Part shown: positions 10,529-18,522 of the stretch, in pieces
Layout of the letters: every line of letters starts with the position of its first letter
Position numbering within the stretch: the stretch's first letter is position 1
Assembly (NCBI GenBank): GCA_014192545.1
Contig: BJHL01000008.1
Span: 62,001 to 126,000 of the forward strand
Reading direction: 5' to 3'
Source: Phycisphaerae bacterium
GTDB lineage: Bacteria; Planctomycetota; Phycisphaerae; Phycisphaerales; UBA1924
Length of the DNA stretch: 64,000 nt
Notes under the pieces: model-generated
Database searches by the model: none
Told to the model about the DNA's origin: nothing
What the model saw: the letters and a program-made list of their open reading frames with translations, nothing else
Made by a program: the position numbers and the translations under genes

Positions 10529-12073
10529 TTATTGGTTGAAGTTGTTTGTGGGCGGTGGGCCGAAAATATCGTCTGCGAGGTTTCGATCCAGAATAAACCC
10601 GAACCCGTAGCTCGCACGGAAGCCATTGCGGATAACTGCGAGGGGCAGAGCCCAGCCCGAGCTACCGACGTTAATCATGTCGCCTGGCTTGAGGAAGATG
10701 TCGGGCTGGCGATTTTCAGAAATCGCGACGCCGTCGAGCCGCATGGTTGCTTGGCGAGCCTCACCCACCATCCGGGTGATATCGATACGTGAGGGAATGG
10801 CGATTTCGCTGTATCCGCCTGCCGCGATAATGGCGCGGGAGAGGGTGAAGCCGGGAGTCATGTTATACGGACCTGGACGGGCAACTTGGCCGCCCATGTA
10901 GACGAAGCCGCTGTCGGAGGCCGGGAAGCGGACGACGTCGCCGGGGCGGATGACGACGTTGATCGATTGGCGACCGGCCAGCAGTTCGCGAAGCGAAATA
11001 CGGATGATCCGCTGGGTAATGAGCGAGTCGCCCGAGCGGTTTGCCGGATCGAGGACGTCGCTGCTGGGGGCGGTTTTGACCTTCATCCACTTGTCGTTGA
11101 CGTAAATCCAGGTGGAGCCGTCTTCGGTTTGGGGGCGGATGGGCTCGGAGTTGATCAGGTCAAGCTCAGGCTCGCGGGTGCTGTCGACGAAACCGCCACC
11201 TTGTGCTTGGGCCGAACGCATCATCGACGGGCTAGCGGCCGGAGCTGCGTTGGGCTTGGGTGCTGTTTTAGCGTCCGCGCCGGGGGCGATGTCGTCGATG
11301 ACGTTCAGGAGATCTTCGCCCGTTGTTGGTTGCGCGGGCTGATCCGGCGCGGGTTGGGCGTTGCGTGAGGGGCGAGTGCTCGTGGGGCCGGAGATGCCGG
11401 TGATCACATCGTCGCTGAGGGGCACTTGGCGGATGATGTAGATTTCGCTGATGCCTTCATTGAACGCGCCGGCGGCGGCGAGGGCTTCGAGAGCGCGGTA
11501 ATCAGCACGCGGAATGGGGTAGAGGCCTGGGCTTTGGACAGCGCCGACGACGGTGAACGTCTGGCGGCGCTGGCTGATGGCGAGGACCTGCACCAGCGGG
11601 TCTTGAATCAGGTTGCGGTCGCGAATGGCGCGGACGACGGCTTCCATCGCTTCTTCGGTGGTGCGATCGACGATTTCGATGCGACCAAGCTGCGGGATTT
11701 CGATCATGCCGCGGGCGTCGACGCTGACTTCGTACTCTTCTCGCTCGTTGGGCGAGATCAGGTCGAAGATAGTGACACTCAGGACGTCGCCTGGCCCTAT
11801 GCGGTAGCTAGTGGGGCGGGGGATCAAGTCCTCAGCGACTGGGCTGGAAATATCAACCATGTCACCTTTGTCATCTTCGATAGCGGCGAGGCGGTCCAAG
11901 ATGGGCATGACGGTGGGGGTGCCGTTCCATGACCCTGCGACGGAGGGATCGAGGAAACTCTTGCTGTTGCCGCAACCGACGAGCGTCAGGGTGCCGGCAG
12001 CCAGCACGAGGGCGAGCCCCGCGTGGGTGAAGTAACGAACGGGAGTGGAGGTAGCGTTCTGATGCGAACCCAC
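10529..12073 (-). CDS. Wza-like polysaccharide export lipoprotein with SLBB domains
   Basis: A 514-residue outer-membrane polysaccharide export protein. The N-terminus has a lipoprotein signal with lipobox LVGC near residue 36. A Poly_export domain follows (YRIGPGDVLSVTIFD), then an SLBB domain (TVVGAVQSPGLYPI), a low-complexity Pro/Ala linker, and a second SLBB (YMGGQVARPGPYNM). GTG at 12073 was chosen because AAGGAG sits seven bases upstream and gives a compact signal peptide; the reading frame stays open further upstream to 12154. It would form the outer-membrane exit pore for the polymer handled by the Wzc-like protein. Confidence 0.88.
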   Translation of the reverse strand: MGSHQNATSTPVRYFTHAGLALVLAAGTLTLVGCGNSKSFLDPSVAGSWNGTPTVMPILDRLAAIEDDKGDMVDISSPVAEDLIPRPTSYRIGPGDVLSVTIFDLISPNEREEYEVSVDARGMIEIPQLGRIEIVDRTTEEAMEAVVRAIRDRNLIQDPLVQVLAISQRRQTFTVVGAVQSPGLYPIPRADYRALEALAAAGAFNEGISEIYIIRQVPLSDDVITGISGPTSTRPSRNAQPAPDQPAQPTTGEDLLNVIDDIAPGADAKTAPKPNAAPAASPSMMRSAQAQGGGFVDSTREPELDLINSEPIRPQTEDGSTWIYVNDKWMKVKTAPSSDVLDPANRSGDSLITQRIIRISLRELLAGRQSINVVIRPGDVVRFPASDSGFVYMGGQVARPGPYNMTPGFTLSRAIIAAGGYSEIAIPSRIDITRMVGEARQATMRLDGVAISENRQPDIFLKPGDMINVGSSGWALPLAVIRNGFRASYGFGFILDRNLADDIFGPPPTNNFNQ

Positions 12074-12339
12074 AGTTCTGCTCCTTGGACAGGCTCTGCG
12101 CGACCCGACGGGGCCGAGCGTCTTGAACATATCACGTGAACCACGTACGTGCACCCAAGCAGGGAGTTTGGGTGAAAGCCAGGTGGGTCTGTGCGGGCGA
12201 AGTCTAGTTCTTCGGACCGCCGCAGGCGCGATAAGCCAGTAGATCGGCGATTGGGGTGGGTTGTCTCAAGTGGAGAACGCGGTTCTTGGGACGTTTGAGG
12301 CGCGGGAGTTGCGCTGGGGGCGGGATTGGGCGGGCGAGT

Positions 12340-13092
12340 TCAGCGGCGGCGGCGGGTGGTGAAGAGGGAAGTGATGGTGAAGAGGGCGAGGGTGGTGGGG
12401 GTGGGGATGACTGTCAGCGTGGCGGGGATTTGGGTCACTGTGACGGGTTGCACGGTGAAGGTTGACTGTTGAGTATCTCGAACCAGAACTTGTCCGATCC
12501 CAGCAGTCGCACCACCGGTAGCCGTGAATGGGAGGAAAGCGGAACTAAAATTGCGGTCACCGAGTGAACCGTCGAGCGCGAGTCGGAATTGGAGTAGTGC
12601 GAGCGGATTTGCGTCCAGGGGGCCGTTGAATCCACTGCCGCGGTTAGTGACAAAAACACCTGGAAACGTGCCCAACGGTGTTGTGTCATCCCGACGATCG
12701 ATGGCAAGCACGTTACCGACTCGTCGCGCGGCGTTGTTGCCGCCGCTTAGGGAGGTCTCAGGAAGCAGCGCGACACTGTGTTGGAGAATACTGCTGGCAG
12801 TGTCGCCGTTGGATGTGGAAGTTGTTGAGTAAGCCTCGAACATTGCGTCGGTGAACCTCCATCTGCCACCGAACGGTACCTGCGTGCCGTTCTCAAAAAC
12901 TGTCACTTGCATACGAATCAAGACAGACGGTTGTGAGTCTGGTACGGAGATGAGCCCAGGCAACCACGAAGTGCCGTTGTCCGTAGAGAAGAGCCAGGAA
13001 GATTGAACGGTGACTTGGGCGAGCGTGCTTGTGCATGCAACGCAGACAACGGTGCCGACCGCAATATTGGTGATAGTCGAATTACGAATCAT
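12340..13092 (-). CDS. Exported protein with a PTP-type exosortase sorting tail
   Basis: A 250-residue secreted protein with an N-terminal signal peptide and a beta-rich body that I do not recognise. The C-terminus has the tripartite architecture of a PEP-CTERM signal: the motif VIPTP, a hydrophobic stretch and a terminal TTRRRR. The usual Pro-Glu-Pro is Pro-Thr-Pro. The ATG at 13092 follows an AAGGAG Shine-Dalgarno. It lies 14 bases downstream of the subtilase gene, so the two are probably one transcript, and just upstream of the exosortase locus. It is the best local candidate for an exosortase substrate. Confidence 0.8.
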   Translation of the reverse strand: MIRNSTITNIAVGTVVCVACTSTLAQVTVQSSWLFSTDNGTSWLPGLISVPDSQPSVLIRMQVTVFENGTQVPFGGRWRFTDAMFEAYSTTSTSNGDTASSILQHSVALLPETSLSGGNNAARRVGNVLAIDRRDDTTPLGTFPGVFVTNRGSGFNGPLDANPLALLQFRLALDGSLGDRNFSSAFLPFTATGGATAGIGQVLVRDTQQSTFTVQPVTVTQIPATLTVIPTPTTLALFTITSLFTTRRRR

Positions 13093-13106
13093 GTTAGCTC
13101 CTTGCT

Positions 13107-14663
13107 TTATGGGTAATTCAGCAATGCGTGTACGTCAAGGATGCCGTCGGCTCTGCAGTGAGGGGCGAGAGCTGGAACGAATCGGCGAGTTGCTACCACC
13201 GCGTTGACACAGTCTTCGGCTGTTGCGGTGGGATTGAGGGAGCGAAAGAGTGCAACGGCGGCTGCGACCATTGGTGTTGAAAAAGATGTACCGTTCAGAA
13301 AGCCTACGGAATTTGCGGCTGCGTTGCCATCAAAGGTCCGGATGTTGCGGCCTGGTGCGAATATTGAGACCGTGCCACCGCCGACATTCGTTGCACCACC
13401 ACCAGGAAAATTTGCTAATGCATCATTTTCATCAGTAGCACCAACTACAAGGACATGTGGGAATTGGATTTGTTGCGGAACGTAGACTTTCGTCGGGTCT
13501 GCGGGATTATCGAGGTCTTGTCCCTCGTTGCCAGCCGACTGCACGTATACGACGTCACTGTTGTAAGCACCACCAATAGCGTCAATCATGGCAGAACCGT
13601 TACCAAGATCAGGCCGAAGCAGGATGCTCGAAGAAACGACGGTCGCTCCTTCATCGATCGCATACTGCAAACCTGAGACAAAATCACTCTCGCGAAAACC
13701 ACTGGCCGGATAGCACCGATGGTACAAACGGACTCCCATCACGCGCATACTACAAGTGAAGCCTCGAACTTGTTTGTCGTTAGCTGTTGCGGCGATAACA
13801 GATGCAACAGCGGTTCCATGTAAACCGGGGCCGTCGCTGACATCAACACCGCAGTTGACCGTTCCATCCAAGTAGTCTGCTCTATCGAGCACACCTTCAA
13901 CAGGATCGTGAGAGCCAGGGTCGCACGCTGCGCAAGCGGAACTGCTGGAGCAATATGATTCACCAGGTAAGCACGGATCGGCAATTGGGTTATCAACAAA
14001 CGCCGCGCCGTGGATGTCGTCTTTGATGCCGTTTCCATCGTCGTCGATGCCATTGCCGGGAATCTCGCCGGGGTTGTTCCAGACGTTCGCCTGCAAGTCG
14101 GTGTGGTTGTAGTTCAGGCCCGTGTCCATCACGGCGACGACCACTTGCGGAAGTGCCACGCCGGCGTAGTCGTGCCACACGTCATCGAGATTTATCTTCT
14201 CCACCCAGTACTGCTGAGAGCAATACTGATCGGTGCAGGTTTTGGGGGGCTGTGTGCAGGTTCCTGCTTGCGAAGTCGTGCCGACGCCTTCGACGCTGGC
14301 GTATTCGATGCCCTCGAGTCCGCGAACGAGAAGAGAAAATTCCCTTTCGAGACCAACGGGCACACGGACTAAGTGCAGTCCCGGCACGAGCCAAAAAGTC
14401 TTGGTTTGATCCACTCCCGCCAATGCCCGCACCACTCGCATTGTTGAATCATGCGCCTGTGGCCGATCTGCATCCAACTTCACCCACATTGAGCCAGGCA
14501 CGAACTCGGGGAGTTGACGGGCTACGGGCTGAATGTCACGCTGAGCAAAAGCGGGTGCGACGATCATGGCCAAGGCCGAAAGGCCGAGCGAACGAGCGAA
14601 CGAGCGAACGAGCGAACGAGCATGTTTTGACCTCCCTTTGGCAGTATGCGGACGCTTATGCAT
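13107..14663 (-). CDS. Secreted subtilisin-like serine protease (S8 family)
   Basis: A 518-residue subtilase. The catalytic triad is visible as Asp in AVMDTGLNYNH near residue 178, His in GLHGTAVASV near 283 and Ser in NGTSFSTPMVAAA near 461. The region around residues 195-210 has a D-rich, probably calcium-binding stretch (DDDGNGIKDD). The N-terminus is basic and hydrophobic, ending in APAFAQ, and acts as a signal peptide; part of it is encoded by a tandem octamer repeat (AGCGAACG). ATG at 14663 was preferred over an in-frame TTG at 14690; neither has a good Shine-Dalgarno. It leads a probable two-gene operon with the PTP-tailed protein. No sorting tail is present on the protease itself. Confidence 0.85.
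   Translation of the reverse strand: MHKRPHTAKGRSKHARSLVRSFARSLGLSALAMIVAPAFAQRDIQPVARQLPEFVPGSMWVKLDADRPQAHDSTMRVVRALAGVDQTKTFWLVPGLHLVRVPVGLEREFSLLVRGLEGIEYASVEGVGTTSQAGTCTQPPKTCTDQYCSQQYWVEKINLDDVWHDYAGVALPQVVVAVMDTGLNYNHTDLQANVWNNPGEIPGNGIDDDGNGIKDDIHGAAFVDNPIADPCLPGESYCSSSSACAACDPGSHDPVEGVLDRADYLDGTVNCGVDVSDGPGLHGTAVASVIAATANDKQVRGFTCSMRVMGVRLYHRCYPASGFRESDFVSGLQYAIDEGATVVSSSILLRPDLGNGSAMIDAIGGAYNSDVVYVQSAGNEGQDLDNPADPTKVYVPQQIQFPHVLVVGATDENDALANFPGGGATNVGGGTVSIFAPGRNIRTFDGNAAANSVGFLNGTSFSTPMVAAAVALFRSLNPTATAEDCVNAVVATRRFVPALAPHCRADGILDVHALLNYP
14584..14620. repeat. Tandem AGCGAACG octamer repeat in the subtilase signal region
   Basis: About four and a half copies of an eight-base unit (AGCGAACG on the plus strand) lie inside the coding sequence and encode the Arg/Ser/Phe/Ala-rich LVRSFARS stretch. 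The same octamer, inverted, recurs inside purL near 46490-46520. Confidence 0.75.
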
Positions 14664-14844
14664 ACTACAACAATTTTCCGATATGTGCAAGGGTTTCTGT
14701 GTGTGAAAATAGCAAAATCTCCCGGCGATTATGGATGTTTACGGGGGTTATCTCGGGCGTTGTGTTCGAGGTCGCAGCGGCGTTTAGTCTGGGCCGTCGC
14801 GTGTTTCGAGTAAGCGTTCGCGGTGGGTTGCTACGCTTGTGGAC

Positions 14845-16074
14845 ATGACTGCTGCTTCTGAGAACTCGAACAACTTGAACGGTTTGCATGGCGCTTCGAC
14901 GACTGCGACCGCTGCCAACAACTCGGGGATGAGTGACGCCGCTTTGCAGCGGACGCTGGCGCGGCATCCGCGGCCTGCCGGTGGGGATCCGCTGCGGACG
15001 ATTGATCCGCCGCAGCCTGGGAAGGGGCTGAGTTTGTCGGGGATGGTTTTGAATAATCAGGAGGGGAAGCAGACGCTGAGTTTGAAGAAGAAGCCGGATT
15101 GGCTGCGGGCGAAGGTGCCTGGCGGGCCTGAGTATCAGCGGCTGAAAAGCGTTTTGAGCGAGCACAAGTTGTTTACGGTGTGCGAGGAAGGCAACTGCCC
15201 GAACATGGGCGAGTGCTGGTCGCGAGGCGTGGCGACGATCATGATTTTGGGCGATACGTGCACGCGGGCGTGCGGGTTCTGCAACGTGAAGACGGGGCGG
15301 CCCAATGTGCTGGATAAAGATGAGCCGCGACGGGTGGCGGAGAGCATGCGGCTGATGTGGGAGCATGCGAAGCTCAAGCACATTGTGATTACGAGCGTGA
15401 ATCGCGATGAATTGCCCGATGGTGGGGCGGCGATTTGGGCGGAGACGATCATGCGGACCCGCGAGGCGTGCCCGGGGTTGTCGATTGAGGTTTTGATTCC
15501 GGATTTTGAGGGGAACTGGGGTGCGTTGCAGATGGTGATTGACGCGCGGCCTCACATCATCAATCACAACTTGGAGACGGTGCGGCGAATGTATCCGGCG
15601 GTGCGGCCTAGCGCGAAGTTTGATCGGTCCATTGAGTTGCTGCGGCGCTGCAAGGAGCAGGGCGTGGTGGCGAAGACGGGGATTATGGTGGGAATTGGGG
15701 AGCGGGATGAGGAAGTTTTGGGGTTGATGGATGAGTTGTTGGCGGGGAGCAGAGTGACGAAGTTACGAAGTGACGGAGTGACGAAGGGGAAGGCGGCGGA
15801 GAGGGCGGCACACTTTGACTCGTGCGACATTTTGACGATTGGGCAGTATTTGCAGCCGACGCGGAATCACTTGCCGATTGATCGGTGGGTGACGCCTGAG
15901 CAGTTCAAGGTGTTTCAGGAAGAGGGGCTGCGGCGCGGGTTCAAGGTTGTGGAGAGTGGGCCGCTGGTGCGCAGCAGCTATCACGCGGACCATCAGGCGG
16001 ATAGCTTGACGGGTGTGGTGGACGAGCGCGAGCGGCATAATCGGGCGGAGATGGAGAGGTTGCTGAAGCGGTGA
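14845..16074 (+). CDS. lipA: Lipoyl synthase
   Basis: A 409-residue radical-SAM enzyme that inserts two sulfurs into octanoyl-protein to make lipoyl groups. The auxiliary cluster motif is [12 protein letters not shown] (Cys113, 118, 124), the radical-SAM motif is CTRACGFC (Cys139, 143, 146), and the C-terminal serine ligand lies in VRSSYHAD. It is longer than the usual roughly 300 residues: an Asn/Thr/Ala-rich N-terminal extension of about 80 residues and an unusual insertion of about 20 residues ([13 protein letters not shown] onward) before [13 protein letters not shown]. The insertion is encoded by repeats of GTGACGAAG. ATG at 14845 or GTG at 14839 could be the start. The insertion is likely tolerated because it falls in a surface loop, which is inference. 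Confidence 0.95.
   Translation: MTAASENSNNLNGLHGASTTATAANNSGMSDAALQRTLARHPRPAGGDPLRTIDPPQPGKGLSLSGMVLNNQEGKQTLSLKKKPDWLRAKVPGGPEYQRLKSVLSEHKLFTVCEEGNCPNMGECWSRGVATIMILGDTCTRACGFCNVKTGRPNVLDKDEPRRVAESMRLMWEHAKLKHIVITSVNRDELPDGGAAIWAETIMRTREACPGLSIEVLIPDFEGNWGALQMVIDARPHIINHNLETVRRMYPAVRPSAKFDRSIELLRRCKEQGVVAKTGIMVGIGERDEEVLGLMDELLAGSRVTKLRSDGVTKGKAAERAAHFDSCDILTIGQYLQPTRNHLPIDRWVTPEQFKVFQEEGLRRGFKVVESGPLVRSSYHADHQADSLTGVVDERERHNRAEMERLLKR
15751..15816. repeat. In-frame short repeat insertion inside lipA
   Basis: Copies of a GTGACGAAG-like unit (near 15754 and 15779, with degenerate copies between) are followed by a GGCGGCGGAGAGGGCGG-type purine tract. It encodes a basic extra segment absent from typical LipA proteins and preserves the reading frame. 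Confidence 0.6.
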
Positions 16075-16104
16075 TGGCGAGCGTTGGAAACAAGGGAGGT
16101 ACAG

Positions 16105-16830
16105 ATGTCGATGATGAAAATTGTCGTGCTTGCGTTCGCGAGTCTTTTGTTGGGCGGATGCATCGCGGCGGGGCCTTCGGTCGCACCGTTTTATGTGATG
16201 AAGGCGGTGGAGCCTGACCCGAAGTTTGTGGGCGTGTGGGAGTCGGTGGAAGAAGAGGCGGGCGCGAAACCACTTCCTGCCACATTTACAGTGACTGAAT
16301 CCAAACGGTTCGGTTACGACGTGCATGCGAACATGAAGGAAGAGACGCCGGATGGTGAGCGAATTCCGAATATGTTCGCAACGGTGTTTCGTGTGGGCCA
16401 GCATCGGTACGTCGACTTGACGCTGGGCTTGGATGACATGGAAAAGGTCAATAAGTCATACGCGCCTTTCATCTTGAGCACACATTACTTATTCAAGATC
16501 GAGATCGAAGCGGATGAGGTGCGTTTCCTTGGGCCAAAGCTGGAGCTCAATCCGTTTGCAAAACCGGATGAAAAGAAGAAGCGGTACGAGTTTCCGGGGA
16601 TTGACTTGCTCGAAGGCCACGAAGAACTGCTAAAAGAGTCTGACAAGAAGATGATTGCGACGACAGGGTTCCAATCACGGGTCGTTACGGCGAGTTCGCC
16701 GAACCTTCAGCGGGCAATTGTGGAGGCAGAAGCGGCGGGGGAGTTCAGCGAAGTGCTGGTGCGGTTGAAACGAGTGAAGGCGGACGCGGCGAAGCCGGCG
16801 AAGGATGCGGAGCCGGTCGCGCCAAAGTGA
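16105..16830 (+). CDS. Lipoprotein of unknown function
   Basis: A 241-residue predicted lipoprotein; the signal peptide ends with lipobox LGGC near residue 15. The remainder is charged, with E/K-rich stretches and no domain I can name; a segment near FVGVWESVEEE could be the start of a beta-barrel-like fold. ATG at 16105 was chosen because AAGGGAGG lies directly upstream, rather than the TTG at 16084. It starts 30 bases after lipA on the same strand and may be cotranscribed. No function is proposed. Confidence 0.7.
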   Translation: MSMMKIVVLAFASLLLGGCIAAGPSVAPFYVMKAVEPDPKFVGVWESVEEEAGAKPLPATFTVTESKRFGYDVHANMKEETPDGERIPNMFATVFRVGQHRYVDLTLGLDDMEKVNKSYAPFILSTHYLFKIEIEADEVRFLGPKLELNPFAKPDEKKKRYEFPGIDLLEGHEELLKESDKKMIATTGFQSRVVTASSPNLQRAIVEAEAAGEFSEVLVRLKRVKADAAKPAKDAEPVAPK

Positions 16831-16992
16831 AGCGGGGCGTTAGTTGGGATCGGCGTTGCGCTGCTTCGGCGCGTGCCCGGCGCGTTTGCGTCACCCGATT
16901 TTTGATACTGCTCGATGAGCGATTCAAGAGCAGGAGGCCGGGTCAGAAATTTTCGTCGCCTTGTACGATTTGTGAACGCAATCGGCGGATGC

Positions 16993-18378
16993 TCAGAGTT
17001 GTTGCAGTTCTTTGTGGGCGGCTTCGAGTGCGGCTTTGACTGCGATGGGGCCGGTGCCGCCAAGGAGGTTGCGGCTGGCGAGGCCTTGGGTGATGCTGAT
17101 GCGGTTGTAGACGTCTTGGTCGCAGGCGGGGGCGTGTTGGCGAAGTTCTGTGAGGGTGAGGTCTTCGAGGGGTTTGCTTCGTTCAAGGCCCAGGCGGACG
17201 CATTTGCCGGCTTGTTCGTGGGCGTCGCGGAAGGGGACACCCTTGCCGACGAGGTAGTCGGCGAGGTCGGTGGCGTTGCTGTAGCCGCCTTGGGCGGCAC
17301 GGAGGCAGGTGTCTTTGCGAACGGACAAACCTGCGAAGATGCGCGGGACGCTGCGGAGCATGAGGCTGATGTGCTTCATGGCGTCAAAGAGCGGCTCTTT
17401 GTCTTCTTGCAGGTCTTTGTTGTACGCGAGGGGCAGGCCTTTGAGCGTGGTGATGAGGCTGGTGAAGCTGGCGATGATGCGGCCTGACTTGCCGCGGAGA
17501 AGTTCGGCGGCGTCGGGATTTTTCTTTTGCGGCATGAGCGATGAGCCGGAACTGAAGGCGTCATCAGGATCGAAGAAGGCGAACTCTTGTGATGTGTAGA
17601 GGACGAGGTCTTCGCCCAGACGCGAGAGGTGCATCGCGAGAATGCTGAGAGAGGCGAGGGTTTCGAGGGCGAAGTCGCGGTCGCTCACGGCGTCGAGGCT
17701 GTTGCGACTGGCGCTGGCGAAGCCCATGTCTTTGGCGAGCAGTTCACGGTCGATGGGGTAGGCACTGCCTGCGAGTGCGCCGCTGCCGAGGGGGGAGACG
17801 TTGAGGCGGGCGCGGGCGTCGGTGAGGCGGGCGTGATCGCGCGCGAGCATTTCGTTGTAAGCGAGGGCCCAGTGGGCGAGGAGGACGGGCTGGGCGCGTT
17901 GGAGGTGGGTGTAGCCAGGGAGGATGACGTCGTGGTGTTGCTGCGCGAAGGCGACGAGAGCTTTGCGAGCATCGAGAAGTTCGGCGAGGCGGTGGTCGAT
18001 GGCGCGGCGCGTCCAGAGGCGCAGGTCGGTGGCGACTTGATCGTTGCGGCTGCGGCCTGTGTGGAGCTTTTTGCCCAGTTGGCCCACGCGGGCGACGAGG
18101 CGCGACTCGACCCAGCTATGGATGTCTTCGTGCTGGCCGGCTTCGGCGAGGGGGGCGCGCGGGTTGGCGGAGACTTCGGTGAGAAGTTCGTCGAGTGCGG
18201 CGAGGAGTGCGGCGAGTTCGTCTTTGGTGAGTACGCCAGCGCGATGGATGGCGCGAGCCTGCGCGATGGAACCTTCGACATCTTCGCGCGCGAGTTGGTA
18301 GTCAAACGGCAGCGAGTCGTTGAGTTCGCGGAAGAGCGGATCAGGTCCGCCAGAGAAGCGTCCACCCCAGAGGGCCAT
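16993..18378 (-). CDS. argH: Argininosuccinate lyase
   Basis: A 461-residue fumarase/aspartase superfamily enzyme that splits argininosuccinate into arginine and fumarate, the last step of arginine synthesis. The N-terminus MALWGGRFSGGPDPLF is typical, and the family signature SSLMPQKKNPD with its catalytic serine is near residue 280. TGRSRNDQVATDLRLW is also diagnostic. The ATG at 18378 follows AAAGGAC; the reading frame continues upstream as non-conserved sequence. It is transcribed divergently from the acyl-CoA mutase gene. Confidence 0.96.
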   Translation of the reverse strand: MALWGGRFSGGPDPLFRELNDSLPFDYQLAREDVEGSIAQARAIHRAGVLTKDELAALLAALDELLTEVSANPRAPLAEAGQHEDIHSWVESRLVARVGQLGKKLHTGRSRNDQVATDLRLWTRRAIDHRLAELLDARKALVAFAQQHHDVILPGYTHLQRAQPVLLAHWALAYNEMLARDHARLTDARARLNVSPLGSGALAGSAYPIDRELLAKDMGFASASRNSLDAVSDRDFALETLASLSILAMHLSRLGEDLVLYTSQEFAFFDPDDAFSSGSSLMPQKKNPDAAELLRGKSGRIIASFTSLITTLKGLPLAYNKDLQEDKEPLFDAMKHISLMLRSVPRIFAGLSVRKDTCLRAAQGGYSNATDLADYLVGKGVPFRDAHEQAGKCVRLGLERSKPLEDLTLTELRQHAPACDQDVYNRISITQGLASRNLLGGTGPIAVKAALEAAHKELQQL

Positions 18379-18522
18379 GGGAAGTCCTTTCGCAAGACGC
18401 GAGGGAAACTCGCGGTGAGCGAGCATATTCCGGAGAAGTGGGATGGAAGTTTGAGGACGTGGTTTGTGATTTGGGAGAGGCTGAGTCCCTCGCTTGCGCT
18501 CGGGTTCGTCGTATGATTTGGC

